9,980 bases of DNA from Alkalibaculum bacchi. GTDB lineage: Bacteria; Bacillota; Clostridia; Eubacteriales; Alkalibacteraceae. Position numbers and translations under genes: made by a program. Below the pieces are notes generated by a model. It did not search any database. It saw nothing but the letters and a program-made list of their open reading frames with translations, and was not told the origin of the DNA. The number at the start of each line of letters is the position of its first letter. Positions within the stretch are counted from its first letter, which is position 1. This document shows positions 1 to 5,639 of this stretch, in pieces. Where the stretch lies: NCBI RefSeq assembly GCF_937875145.1, contig NZ_CALNCS010000036.1, positions 1 to 9,980 of the forward strand. The letters are read 5' to 3'.

Positions 1-1
1 A

Positions 2-391
2 ATAAAAAAACGATTAAAAGATACTATTATTCCAACTGCTATTTTACTTGCAGGAGTGGGCTTGCTTCTTATTAATATCATAGGGTCCATTGCAAGTGTC
101 TTTATCGCTGGTGCTCTCATAGGGTTTGGCCTTTCTTTGTTAATGCCAACAGCTATGTTCATCGCTTCTTCTGCTGTAACACCTGAAATGAGCGCTAATG
201 CTATTTCATTAATAAATGGAGCTTCTAATATCGGCATGTTCGTTTCTCCATTTATACTAAACCCAATTGTCAATAATTTTGGTGGTGGAGAAAGTTTTAA
301 ATTCTTATTATGTGGTACTGCATTAATCATACTAAGTATTGTAGCTTTTGTAGGACGATCAAAATTTAATACAAGCGTTGACGCAAAGTAA
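2..391 (+). CDS. MFS transporter, C-terminal part (5' end outside window)
   Basis: The reading frame is open from the left edge to the TAA at 389-391, giving about 129 visible residues. The GTG at 56 is internal and not a start. The product is an inner-membrane protein with at least three hydrophobic segments (about residues 10-30, 33-55 and 105-122). The stretch TPEMSANAISLINGASNIG followed by a Pro-containing helix (VSPFI) is typical of helices 10-11 of drug- or sugar-type major facilitator superfamily carriers. The family uses a proton or solute gradient to move small molecules across the membrane. The substrate cannot be judged from this fragment. An intrinsic terminator lies about 70 bp downstream. 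The family call is fairly sure; the subfamily is unknown. Confidence 0.75.
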   Translation: MKKRLKDTIIPTAILLAGVGLLLINIIGSIASVFIAGALIGFGLSLLMPTAMFIASSAVTPEMSANAISLINGASNIGMFVSPFILNPIVNNFGGGESFKFLLCGTALIILSIVAFVGRSKFNTSVDAK

Positions 392-459
392 TATGAAATA
401 AAATCAAGATAAATAATAGCAAATATTATTTTCTATAAGTACATAGTATTCTAATTTAA

Positions 460-486
460 AAAGGGCAGAATATGATTCTGCCCTTT
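460..486 (+). terminator. Intrinsic terminator after the MFS gene
   Basis: A perfect 12-bp stem (AAAGGGCAGAAT, 460-471, with ATTCTGCCCTTT, 475-486) encloses a 3-nt loop and is preceded by an A-rich run. The T tract is short (TTTCTT) because a group IIC intron begins about five bases later. The stem could also work on the minus strand, where TTTTTAAATT follows it. Insertion next to a terminator stem-loop is the known habit of group IIC introns, which supports both calls. Confidence 0.85.
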
Positions 487-491
487 CTTCG

Positions 492-1142
492 GTTCGCCCA
501 GCATGGGCGTAATCTAATCGGTGGAAGACCGTAGTGTGCCCTGATAGTGGGAAACACATAGCCAATGACAAGGGTGTCCATCGTGAGGTGGAATCTGAAG
601 GAAGTCGGATGGCAAACCTCTGGTCTGACGGACAGAAATCACATAGAAGGCATGGTATATCGGGTAAGGTTGCCGAACAAACTGAAGCCCAATAACTATT
701 CGAAGATATACTGTGTAAATGTGGCAGATAGATGGAGGGAAAGATTACGCATCTTAACTGGGGAGGTCTGTACGATATGCTATGCATAGTGATAAATGTT
801 TTCGCTACTTAGTAACCTTTATCGGGAGATAAAATTGAACGTACAGAAGTCAGTTCGAGTCGTAGTATCGAAGAAGCCTATGAAAATAGATGGAGAAAAG
901 GACTCGACGGTTGAGATAAGACAGATGTCACTTACTTGAAACATGAAAATAGCAGTTGCTCGAAAGAGGTTACTTACTTGAAAATAGATTGGAAATCGAA
1001 GATAGACAGTAAGAACGCTTAGTGCAGATAGATAGGTGATACAAGGCATAGGCACATCTTATCCTCAACTGAACCGCCGTGTACCGAACGGTACGCACGG
1101 TGGTGTGAGAGGACGGGGGTTAGTCACCCCCTCCTACTCGAT
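492..1142 (+). mobile_element. Group IIC intron without reverse transcriptase ORF
   Basis: This is a self-splicing ribozyme retroelement of bacterial class C. The 5' end (GTTCGCCCAGCATGGGCG) and long blocks in domain I (for example AATCTGAAGGAAG, 589-601; GGGGAGGTCTG, about 761-771) match my memory of the Oceanobacillus iheyensis group IIC intron. The family consensus start is GTGYG, so GTTCG has a changed third base. Domain II is closed by CTGTACG with CGTACAG (about 769-845). Domain IV is closed by a 12-bp stem with one bulged C (910-921 with 1057-1069). Domains V and VI are intact, with a bulged branch-point A at 1136 and a 3' end at AT (1141-1142). Domain IV holds only 135 nt, with no reverse-transcriptase motifs. 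Splicing or mobility would therefore need a maturase encoded elsewhere. The ends are inferred from the consensus and may be off by a base or two. Confidence 0.88.
1073..1139 (+). ncRNA. Group II intron domains V and VI (catalytic core and branch point)
   Basis: Domain V: a 9-bp stem (ACCGCCGTG, 1073-1081, with CACGGTGGT, 1096-1104, one G-U wobble), a 2-nt bulge CG (1094-1095), a 4-bp stem (TACC/GGTA) and a GAAC tetraloop. The CGC catalytic triad expected of class IIC is present in the 5' strand. Domain VI: GAG AGGA (1107-1113) and GGGGG (1115-1119) pair with CCCCC (1127-1131), TCCT (1132-1135) and CTC (1137-1139). A1136 is left bulged as the lariat nucleophile. No disabling change is visible, so the core looks catalytically competent. 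Confidence 0.9.
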
Positions 1143-1151
1143 TACTGTAAT

Positions 1152-1229
1152 AGGGAACTCCTATTTTTGACCTAGCTCTTGCCCAGTCATCTTGAGCGCA
1201 AGCGACACCCACATGCTAGTGACTAAAGC
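1152..1229. repeat. Dispersed repeat, copy A, running into the ddh stop codon
   Basis: Positions 1152-1205 align with 9018-9072 at roughly 80% identity, including an exact 21-base block (1182-1202 and 9049-9069). The core CTTGAGCGCAAG is a small hairpin (CTTG/CAAG around AGCG). The right end, GCTAGTGACTAAAGC (1215-1229), resembles GCTGGTCGCTAAAG at 7469-7482. It overlaps the ddh stop codon (minus strand, 1223-1225). The core resembles short interspersed repeats of the type GTCATC(C/T)TGAGCG that occur in many bacterial genomes. Function unknown. Confidence 0.65.
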
Positions 1230-2200
1230 AACTCTCTTCTTAAATCTTCTCCTGACTTCGGAGATAAGTAGCTAAATGGAATATCTAATACACTGCGAGC
1301 TCCAGTATGACCTTCCTTAGATAGTCTATAAACTGCTCTTGCATAAGCTACTAGCACACTTGAAGTAAACTCTGGATTGCTATTTAGGCTTAAACTAAAT
1401 TCCATTCTCTGATTTGTACCATTTCCAGTAACCCCTGTGCGTATTACAAACCCCCCATGAGGCATGCCTTTATGATTTTTTTGCATCTCATCCTCAGTTA
1501 TAAAATGTACTGTGGTATCGTAGTCTGCAAAGTAATTTGGCATGTTCACAATCTCATTTGTTATTTTGTCTAAATCAGCTCCATCTTCTGGGACGATATA
1601 ACAGATCCTCTCGTGTTTTTCTCTAGGAGAAAACTCTACATTTTTTCCAGTACGTACCATATCTATAGCGCTCTCAATAGGAACTGTGTACTGCACGCCA
1701 TCTTTAACGCCTTCTACTCTTCTAATAGCATCTGAATGTCCTTGACTTACACCTTTTCCCCAGAAAGTATAATCTTTTCCATTTGGGAGTACCGCCTGTC
1801 CTAAAAGGCGATTTAAAGAAAATAATCCTGGATCCCAACCAACAGATATTAGGCTAAGTTTGCTAGAGTTTTTTGCAACAGAATCTAATTTGTTGAAATA
1901 CTCTGGTATTTTTCCGTGATTATCAAAACTGTCTACCGTATTAAAGAGCTCTGCAAGTTGTGGTGTCTGTTGTGGTAAATCTGTAGCTGAGCCACCGCAA
2001 AGAATCATTACATCAATTTTTCCAATATAATTTGCTATATCAGAAATATGAACTGCTTTTGAAGTAGTTTTAAAATTTTCTGGATCTCTTCTTGTGAAAA
2101 TAGCTTCTAAGGAAAAATCTGGATTTTGCCCCAAAGCTAATTCTACACCTTTGCCAAGGTTTCCGTATCCTACAATACCTATTCTAATCTTATCGCTCAT
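1223..2200 (-). CDS. ddh: meso-Diaminopimelate D-dehydrogenase
   Basis: A cytoplasmic NADPH enzyme (EC 1.4.1.16) that reductively aminates tetrahydrodipicolinate to meso-diaminopimelate in one step, feeding peptidoglycan and lysine synthesis. The 325 residues match the usual length (about 320-327). The N-terminal Rossmann fold has GYGNLG (11-16), and an Arg pair (37-38) is suited to the NADP 2'-phosphate. CGGSATDLP (68-76) and DNH (93-95) line the cofactor and substrate cleft. Further family blocks are SVGWDPG, WGKGVSQGHSDAIRR, MPHGGFVIRTG, NPEFTSS and EGHTGARSVLDIP. The ATG at 2200 gives the standard N-terminus MSDKIRIGIVGYGN. A weak AGGA lies 7 nt upstream, while a strong AAGGAGG sits about 26 nt away. 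The gene is transcribed alone, divergently from the ABC operon. Identification is very secure. Confidence 0.96.
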   Translation of the reverse strand: MSDKIRIGIVGYGNLGKGVELALGQNPDFSLEAIFTRRDPENFKTTSKAVHISDIANYIGKIDVMILCGGSATDLPQQTPQLAELFNTVDSFDNHGKIPEYFNKLDSVAKNSSKLSLISVGWDPGLFSLNRLLGQAVLPNGKDYTFWGKGVSQGHSDAIRRVEGVKDGVQYTVPIESAIDMVRTGKNVEFSPREKHERICYIVPEDGADLDKITNEIVNMPNYFADYDTTVHFITEDEMQKNHKGMPHGGFVIRTGVTGNGTNQRMEFSLSLNSNPEFTSSVLVAYARAVYRLSKEGHTGARSVLDIPFSYLSPKSGEDLRRELL

Positions 2201-2252
2201 CTGTTTTCCTGGCCTAAAGCCAAGTTCCTCCTTCTTTATTCTGTATTTTAGT

Positions 2253-2291
2253 CTGATAATAAAATTATCAGTTTAAAGCTATGCTTGTCAA
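2253..2291 (-). promoter_or_regulatory. ddh promoter with Fur-box-like palindrome over the -10
   Basis: Read on the minus strand, a perfect TTGACA (plus-strand 2286-2291), a 16-nt spacer and GATAAT (2264-2269) form a good sigma-A-type promoter about 65-90 bp upstream of ddh. The -10 is part of a perfect palindrome, CTGATAAT AAA ATTATCAG (2253-2271). Its half-sites match the Fur-family half-site TGATAAT, but the spacer is three bases instead of the usual one. A repressor bound here would block transcription. Which regulator binds is inference. The palindrome could instead be a small hairpin in the ddh leader. Confidence 0.6.
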
Positions 2292-2397
2292 GTAATTCTG
2301 AAAGGGGCATAAGAAACATTAGAAAGAAACTTTTTTATATTTAACATAGAAACTATTATACTATGCAAAAAAACATTAGACTATGAAGTATTCGCCT

Positions 2398-2423
2398 GAT
2401 TTGCTATGACGATTTGCTATGAC
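2398..2423. repeat. Tandem direct repeat, 2 x 13 bp
   Basis: GATTTGCTATGAC occurs twice, perfectly and without a gap (2398-2410 and 2411-2423). It lies between the divergent ddh and ABC-operon promoters, about 15 bp before the proposed -35 of the operon. It could be a pair of activator sites or a replication-slippage duplication. No known operator is recognised. Confidence 0.6.
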
Positions 2424-2437
2424 TTACCTATTTATCC

Positions 2438-2467
2438 TTGACTTGTATATACAAATTATGCTAATAT
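2438..2467 (+). promoter_or_regulatory. Candidate promoter of the ABC-methyltransferase operon with spacer palindrome
   Basis: TTGACT (2438-2443) and TAATAT (2462-2467) are separated by 18 nt and fit a sigma-A-type promoter. The spacer holds the perfect 12-bp palindrome TTGTATATACAA (2443-2454), a plausible repressor site. Transcription from here would produce a leader of about 250 nt that includes the attenuator at 2538-2646. Promoter spacing is slightly long, so the assignment is moderate. Confidence 0.45.
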
Positions 2468-2474
2468 AAATTAA

Positions 2475-2650
2475 TAGTAAAGCTCTGATTTATTTAATCT
2501 AAGGTATATTAATATGTACTAGGATTGTGTAAACGTTAGGGTGTATTTAGAAATGAATACGCCTTCCAATGTGAAAAGGAGATTTTTTAAAATAATAGCG
2601 GTAGCATGCTCATTTTTTGATACTCCTTTTTTAAGGAGTTTTTTTTGCGT
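2475..2650 (+). promoter_or_regulatory. mRNA leader with terminator/antiterminator switch (candidate riboswitch or attenuator)
   Basis: The untranslated leader contains a 10-bp hairpin (2538-2547 with 2556-2565, two wobbles, 8-nt loop). AAAAGGAG follows at 2574-2581. It is complementary to CTCCTTTT (2623-2630), the 5' arm of the intrinsic terminator at 2622-2646. AAAAGGAG and the terminator's own 3' arm (AAGGAGT) therefore compete for the same strand. This is the usual logic of a transcription-attenuating riboswitch or protein-controlled leader. No short leader peptide is evident. I could not match the upstream part to a known class: no cobalamin, SAM, TPP, FMN or T-box hallmark sequences were seen. 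Confidence 0.55.
2622..2646 (+). terminator. Intrinsic terminator inside the operon leader
   Basis: ACTCCTT (2622-2628) pairs with AAGGAGT (2633-2639) around a TTTT loop and is followed by a run of eight T residues (2639-2646). No gene lies immediately upstream on this strand, and the binding-protein gene starts 75 bp downstream. It is therefore best read as the conditional terminator of the leader. Confidence 0.85.
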
Positions 2651-2668
2651 GTAACAATGAGCAAAAAC

Positions 2669-2685
2669 GTCTATTGAGAATAGAC
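2669..2685 (+). other. Small stem-loop before the binding-protein gene
   Basis: GTCTATT (2669-2675) pairs perfectly with AATAGAC (2679-2685) around a GAG loop. It lies between the leader terminator and the ribosome binding site AAGGGAG (2706-2712) of the next gene. It has no T tract. It may stabilise the 5' end of the read-through mRNA, but its role is unknown. Confidence 0.5.
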
Positions 2686-2720
2686 AAGGTAACACAAAAA
2701 ATTATAAGGGAGATACAAAT

Positions 2721-3815
2721 ATGAAAAAAGTTTTTCTAATCGTTTTATGCTTTTTAATGGCGTTTAGTATGGTAGCTTGTAATAATGCCAAAGAAACAGC
2801 AGGAAATAATCAAGCTACTCAAAAGCAAGAAACAAATGAAGCAGAAACTAGAATCGTATTAGATGCTAGTGGAAATGAAGTGGAAATCGCAAAAGATGTA
2901 AAGAAAGTAGTTAACTTATGGAATTCAGCCAATGAAATTATCGTCCAATTAGGCGCTAGAGACATTATGGTAGGAGGGTCTTCTTTCCTACAAAGCCGAC
3001 CTTGGATGACTCACATTTTCCCAGGTGCGAAAGATGTTGAGGTGATCTCTGATGGTCAAACAGCTAATGTAGAAAAGATTTTAGAAATCGACCCAGATGT
3101 GATTATTTCTGTAGCGGGCAGAGCAGATGCTCTAAAAGAAATCGGAGAACCAGTTGTAGAGTTAACTGGAGGAAAATCAGCAGATGAGTTAATGGAACAA
3201 ATGAGCATTGTTGCCAAAGCTTTAGGGTCAGAATACGAAGAAAATGCAGAAGCTTTCTTTACGTATTTTAATAAAAATTTAGATTTAGTTGAAAAAGTAG
3301 CTGCAACAGTTCCTCAAGAAGAGAAAATAGTGGTTCTTCATGGTACTACGTCCACTACAACTATTGACGATAGTGTAGTGGGAAGTCTCCTTAAGACAGC
3401 TAATGTTACAAATGCTTTTGCAGGTAGTGAAGCACCTGAAATATCCTATGAACAAATTATTGCTGCAGATCCTGACGTAATTATTGTAGCACAAGGAAAT
3501 CATGCAGAATATGAAAAATTTATGACAGATCCATTGTATAAAGATGTATCAGCAGTAAAAAACAATCGGGTACATATCAACCCAGCAGGGATGTTTTATT
3601 GGGATGCATTTAGTGGAGAAATGTCTTTAGAAATATTATGGATGGCAAAAACATCCTACCCAGATTATTTTAAAGACGTAGATTTAGAGGAAGAGACAAA
3701 ATACTTTTATAAGACATTTTTAGATTATGAGATGACAGATGAAGAAGTTCAATATTTATATGAAGGAAAAGGACCAAATGGAGAATGGCAGGATTCAGGA
3801 AAAAAGAGCAAATAA
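2721..3815 (+). CDS. FecB/BtuF-type ABC transporter substrate-binding lipoprotein
   Basis: Extracellular lipid-anchored receptor (Peripla_BP_2 family) for an iron-siderophore, haem, corrinoid or similar metal chelate, delivering it to the permease encoded next. The signal peptide (MKKVFLIVLCF...) ends in the lipobox SMVAC with the lipidated Cys at position 20. A polar linker rich in Asn, Gln and Glu follows. The core shows typical blocks: VEIAKDVKKVVNLW, a LGARDIMVGGS turn, NVEKILEIDPDVIISV, and in the second lobe ISYEQIIAADPDVIIV. The 364 residues are normal for the family. The start is supported by AAGGGAG eight bases upstream. The acidic C-terminal tail (DYEMTDEEVQYLYEGKGP) is longer than in classic FhuD/BtuF. 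First gene of a four-gene operon behind an attenuator. Substrate unresolved. Confidence 0.9.
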   Translation: MKKVFLIVLCFLMAFSMVACNNAKETAGNNQATQKQETNEAETRIVLDASGNEVEIAKDVKKVVNLWNSANEIIVQLGARDIMVGGSSFLQSRPWMTHIFPGAKDVEVISDGQTANVEKILEIDPDVIISVAGRADALKEIGEPVVELTGGKSADELMEQMSIVAKALGSEYEENAEAFFTYFNKNLDLVEKVAATVPQEEKIVVLHGTTSTTTIDDSVVGSLLKTANVTNAFAGSEAPEISYEQIIAADPDVIIVAQGNHAEYEKFMTDPLYKDVSAVKNNRVHINPAGMFYWDAFSGEMSLEILWMAKTSYPDYFKDVDLEEETKYFYKTFLDYEMTDEEVQYLYEGKGPNGEWQDSGKKSK

Positions 3816-4845
3816 AATAGAAGCTACAGATAAAAGCAATATGTATATATTGCTTTTATCTGTAGCAGCAGTAATCATCTTTATATTTTCATTGGGCTTA
3901 GGTCAATTTGAAATCTCTTTTATAGATACCATTAAAATTGTGTTGTCGCCCTTCTTTCCTATTGAGCAGACATGGGATGCTACTATGAGTAAGATCGTAT
4001 TAGAGATAAGACTACCAAGGCTAATAGCATGCGTCCTGGTAGGCGGGGGCTTAGGTTTGTCTGGCGCTATTTATCAAGGTATTTTTAGAAATCCTTTAGT
4101 CTCCCAAGATATGTTAGGGGTTTCTAATGGCGCTGCTGTAATGGCGGCACTGGCTATTACATTAGGGTATACAGACTACGCCGTACAGGTAGCAGCCTTT
4201 ATAGGTGGAATTATCGCAATATTGTTAGTCTTAGGGATTACTGCTCTCATCCGTAATAGTAGCTCATTAGTATTGATATTAGCTGGGATCATCGTTAGCG
4301 GATTTGCTTCTTCTCTGCTCACTTTGATTAAATATCTAGCAGATGCAGAGGTTACTTTGGCAAATATTACCTATTGGTTAATGGGTAGTTTATCAAATGT
4401 AGTTTTTCCAGATTTAAGAACTGTTTATTTGCCAATGATCCTTTGTATTATTGTTTTGCTTTGTATTAGATGGTATATCAATATTCTTTCCCTAGGTGAC
4501 AATGAGGCCATGAGTTTAGGGGTAAATGCCAAAGGCATAAGAATGCTATGTATTATTACTACGACTATCTTAATTGCGTCAGCAGTTTGCATATCAGGGA
4601 CCATAAGCTGGTTTGGATTAGTAATCCCACATTTATCACGACTAGTTGTGGGAGACAATCACACCAAATTAGTTCCTATGTCCTTTGTAATGGGCGTAGT
4701 AATTATGATGTTAGTAGATAATGTAGCAAGAACTTTGTCCGTTACAGAAATACCTTTAAGCGTAATTACGGGAATAGTTGGCGTACCCATATTTACATTA
4801 CTTTTAATAAAACAGAGAGTGGATAAAAATGATTTTAGAAGTTAA
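3778..4845 (+). CDS. FecCD/BtuC-type ABC transporter permease
   Basis: Polytopic membrane subunit of the metal-chelate importer, about 355 residues and roughly ten hydrophobic segments. Family blocks are RLPRLIACVLVGGGLGLSGA, then IYQGIFRNPLVSQDMLGVSNGAA (TM2-3 region), ITYWLMGSLS, the coupling-helix segment NEAMSLGVNAKGIR that docks on the ATPase, and GTISWFGLVIPHLSRLVVGDNH near the C-terminus. The frame is open from 3739, but I prefer the ATG at 3778, which has AAAAGGA five bases upstream. That start overlaps the binding-protein gene by 38 bp. ATG 3760 and ATG 3841 are alternatives. The last would start just before TM1 but lies inside the hairpin described separately and lacks a ribosome site. 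The 3' end overlaps the ATPase gene by 17 bp, implying translational coupling. Confidence 0.9.
   Translation: MENGRIQEKRANKIEATDKSNMYILLLSVAAVIIFIFSLGLGQFEISFIDTIKIVLSPFFPIEQTWDATMSKIVLEIRLPRLIACVLVGGGLGLSGAIYQGIFRNPLVSQDMLGVSNGAAVMAALAITLGYTDYAVQVAAFIGGIIAILLVLGITALIRNSSSLVLILAGIIVSGFASSLLTLIKYLADAEVTLANITYWLMGSLSNVVFPDLRTVYLPMILCIIVLLCIRWYINILSLGDNEAMSLGVNAKGIRMLCIITTTILIASAVCISGTISWFGLVIPHLSRLVVGDNHTKLVPMSFVMGVVIMMLVDNVARTLSVTEIPLSVITGIVGVPIFTLLLIKQRVDKNDFRS
3823..3866 (+). repeat. Perfect 20-bp inverted repeat (hairpin) at the binding protein-permease junction
   Basis: The arms 3823-3842 (beginning GCTACAGATAAAAGC) and 3847-3866 (ending GCTTTTATCTGTAGC) are exactly complementary over 20 bp, with a GTAT loop. 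The hairpin starts eight bases after the binding-protein stop codon and lies within the early permease coding sequence. No T tract follows, so it is not a standard terminator. Comparable intra-operon hairpins in other importers protect the upstream mRNA and allow more binding protein than permease. That role here is inference. Confidence 0.85.
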
Positions 4846-5605
4846 AGACTTAGCATATAAGTATCCTAAAGTAAAAGAAGAAACCATTAAAGATATAAAC
4901 TTTAGCTTGCAAAAGGGACAAATTATGTGCATTCTAGGTCCTAATGGTTCAGGTAAGACTACACTGCTTAATTGCCTAGCAAATCTTATCACGCCTAGTA
5001 AAGGGATGATTAAGGTGGCAGGTAAGTCTATAAGGAGTATAGGTAGGAGAGAAGCAGCAAAGGAGATTGGATATGTACCTCAATTTCACAATGCAGTATA
5101 TGCTTATACAGTACGTGAATTTGTGACCATGGGGCGTACTCCCTATTTAGATATACTAGGTACTCCCAAAAAGAAAGATATAGAAATAGCCGATGAAGCA
5201 GTAAGCAAGATGAAAATTGAACATTTAGCTCATAAAAAATACACCAATTTAAGCGGCGGAGAAAAGCAACAAGCCATGATTGCACGGATTTTAGTTCAAA
5301 ATCCAAAGATTATTATGCTAGATGAACCTACTAACCATTTAGACTATGGAAATCAAATTAGAACATTAAAAATGATCAAAGAGTTATCACAGCAAGGATA
5401 TACTATCATTATGACTACTCATAATCCAGATCACGCTCTTATGTTAGAAGATAAAGCGGCAATTGTCGACTATGGTAGCAGATTTATATATGGAGATTCA
5501 AAAGACATTCTAACACAAGATAATCTAAGTAAGATATACGGTTTAAACTTAGAAATGATTTATATTAAGGAAAGAGATAAGAAGATTTGTATTACATCTA
5601 TATAG
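4829..5605 (+). CDS. FecE/BtuD-type ABC transporter ATPase
   Basis: Cytoplasmic ATP-binding subunit (258 residues) that powers the importer together with the permease it overlaps by 17 bp. All nucleotide-binding motifs are present: Walker A GPNGSGKTT (37-45), Q-loop Gln85 (YVPQ), signature LSGGE (141-145), Walker B IIMLDE (161-166), D-loop NHLD (169-172) and switch His198 (TTH). TVREFVTMGRTPYL after the Q-loop is characteristic of the iron-siderophore/B12 subgroup. The ATG at 4829 begins the usual MILEVKDLAYKY start. The upstream ribosome site (GAGTGG) is weak, consistent with coupling to the permease. A 34-nt gap separates it from the methyltransferase gene. Confidence 0.93.
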   Translation: MILEVKDLAYKYPKVKEETIKDINFSLQKGQIMCILGPNGSGKTTLLNCLANLITPSKGMIKVAGKSIRSIGRREAAKEIGYVPQFHNAVYAYTVREFVTMGRTPYLDILGTPKKKDIEIADEAVSKMKIEHLAHKKYTNLSGGEKQQAMIARILVQNPKIIMLDEPTNHLDYGNQIRTLKMIKELSQQGYTIIMTTHNPDHALMLEDKAAIVDYGSRFIYGDSKDILTQDNLSKIYGLNLEMIYIKERDKKICITSI

Positions 5606-5639
5606 ATTCTTATTAAAATAAAAAAAGATGGTGAGTAGA

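Noticed and set aside
404..787. Minus-strand 127-codon frame across the intron 5' half
   Set aside because: It lies over conserved group II domain I sequence, whose constraint is structural. The translation has no recognisable protein features.
565..789. Plus-strand 74-codon frame inside the intron
   Set aside because: It is entirely within domain I and into domain II of the ribozyme and resembles no intron-encoded protein. It ends before domain IV, where such ORFs reside.
819..1055. Minus-strand 78-codon frame over domains II-IV
   Set aside because: Antisense to the ribozyme, no ribosome site, no family resemblance.
1143..1222. Repeat copy A as part of the intron
   Set aside because: The intron ends at the AT after the domain VI branch helix (1142). 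The repeat also occurs near 9018 without an intron.
2475..2650. T-box or cobalamin riboswitch in the operon leader
   Set aside because: The T-box antiterminator bulge sequence and the conserved B12-box were looked for and not found. GGGTGTATT forms a simple hairpin instead.
3739..3777. Longer N-terminus for the permease (start at 3739)
   Set aside because: It would overlap the binding-protein gene by 77 bp with no ribosome site. The ATG at 3778 has AAAAGGA at good spacing.
4425..4658. Minus-strand frame inside the permease gene
   Set aside because: Shadow of a strongly conserved FecCD coding region, with no independent signals.
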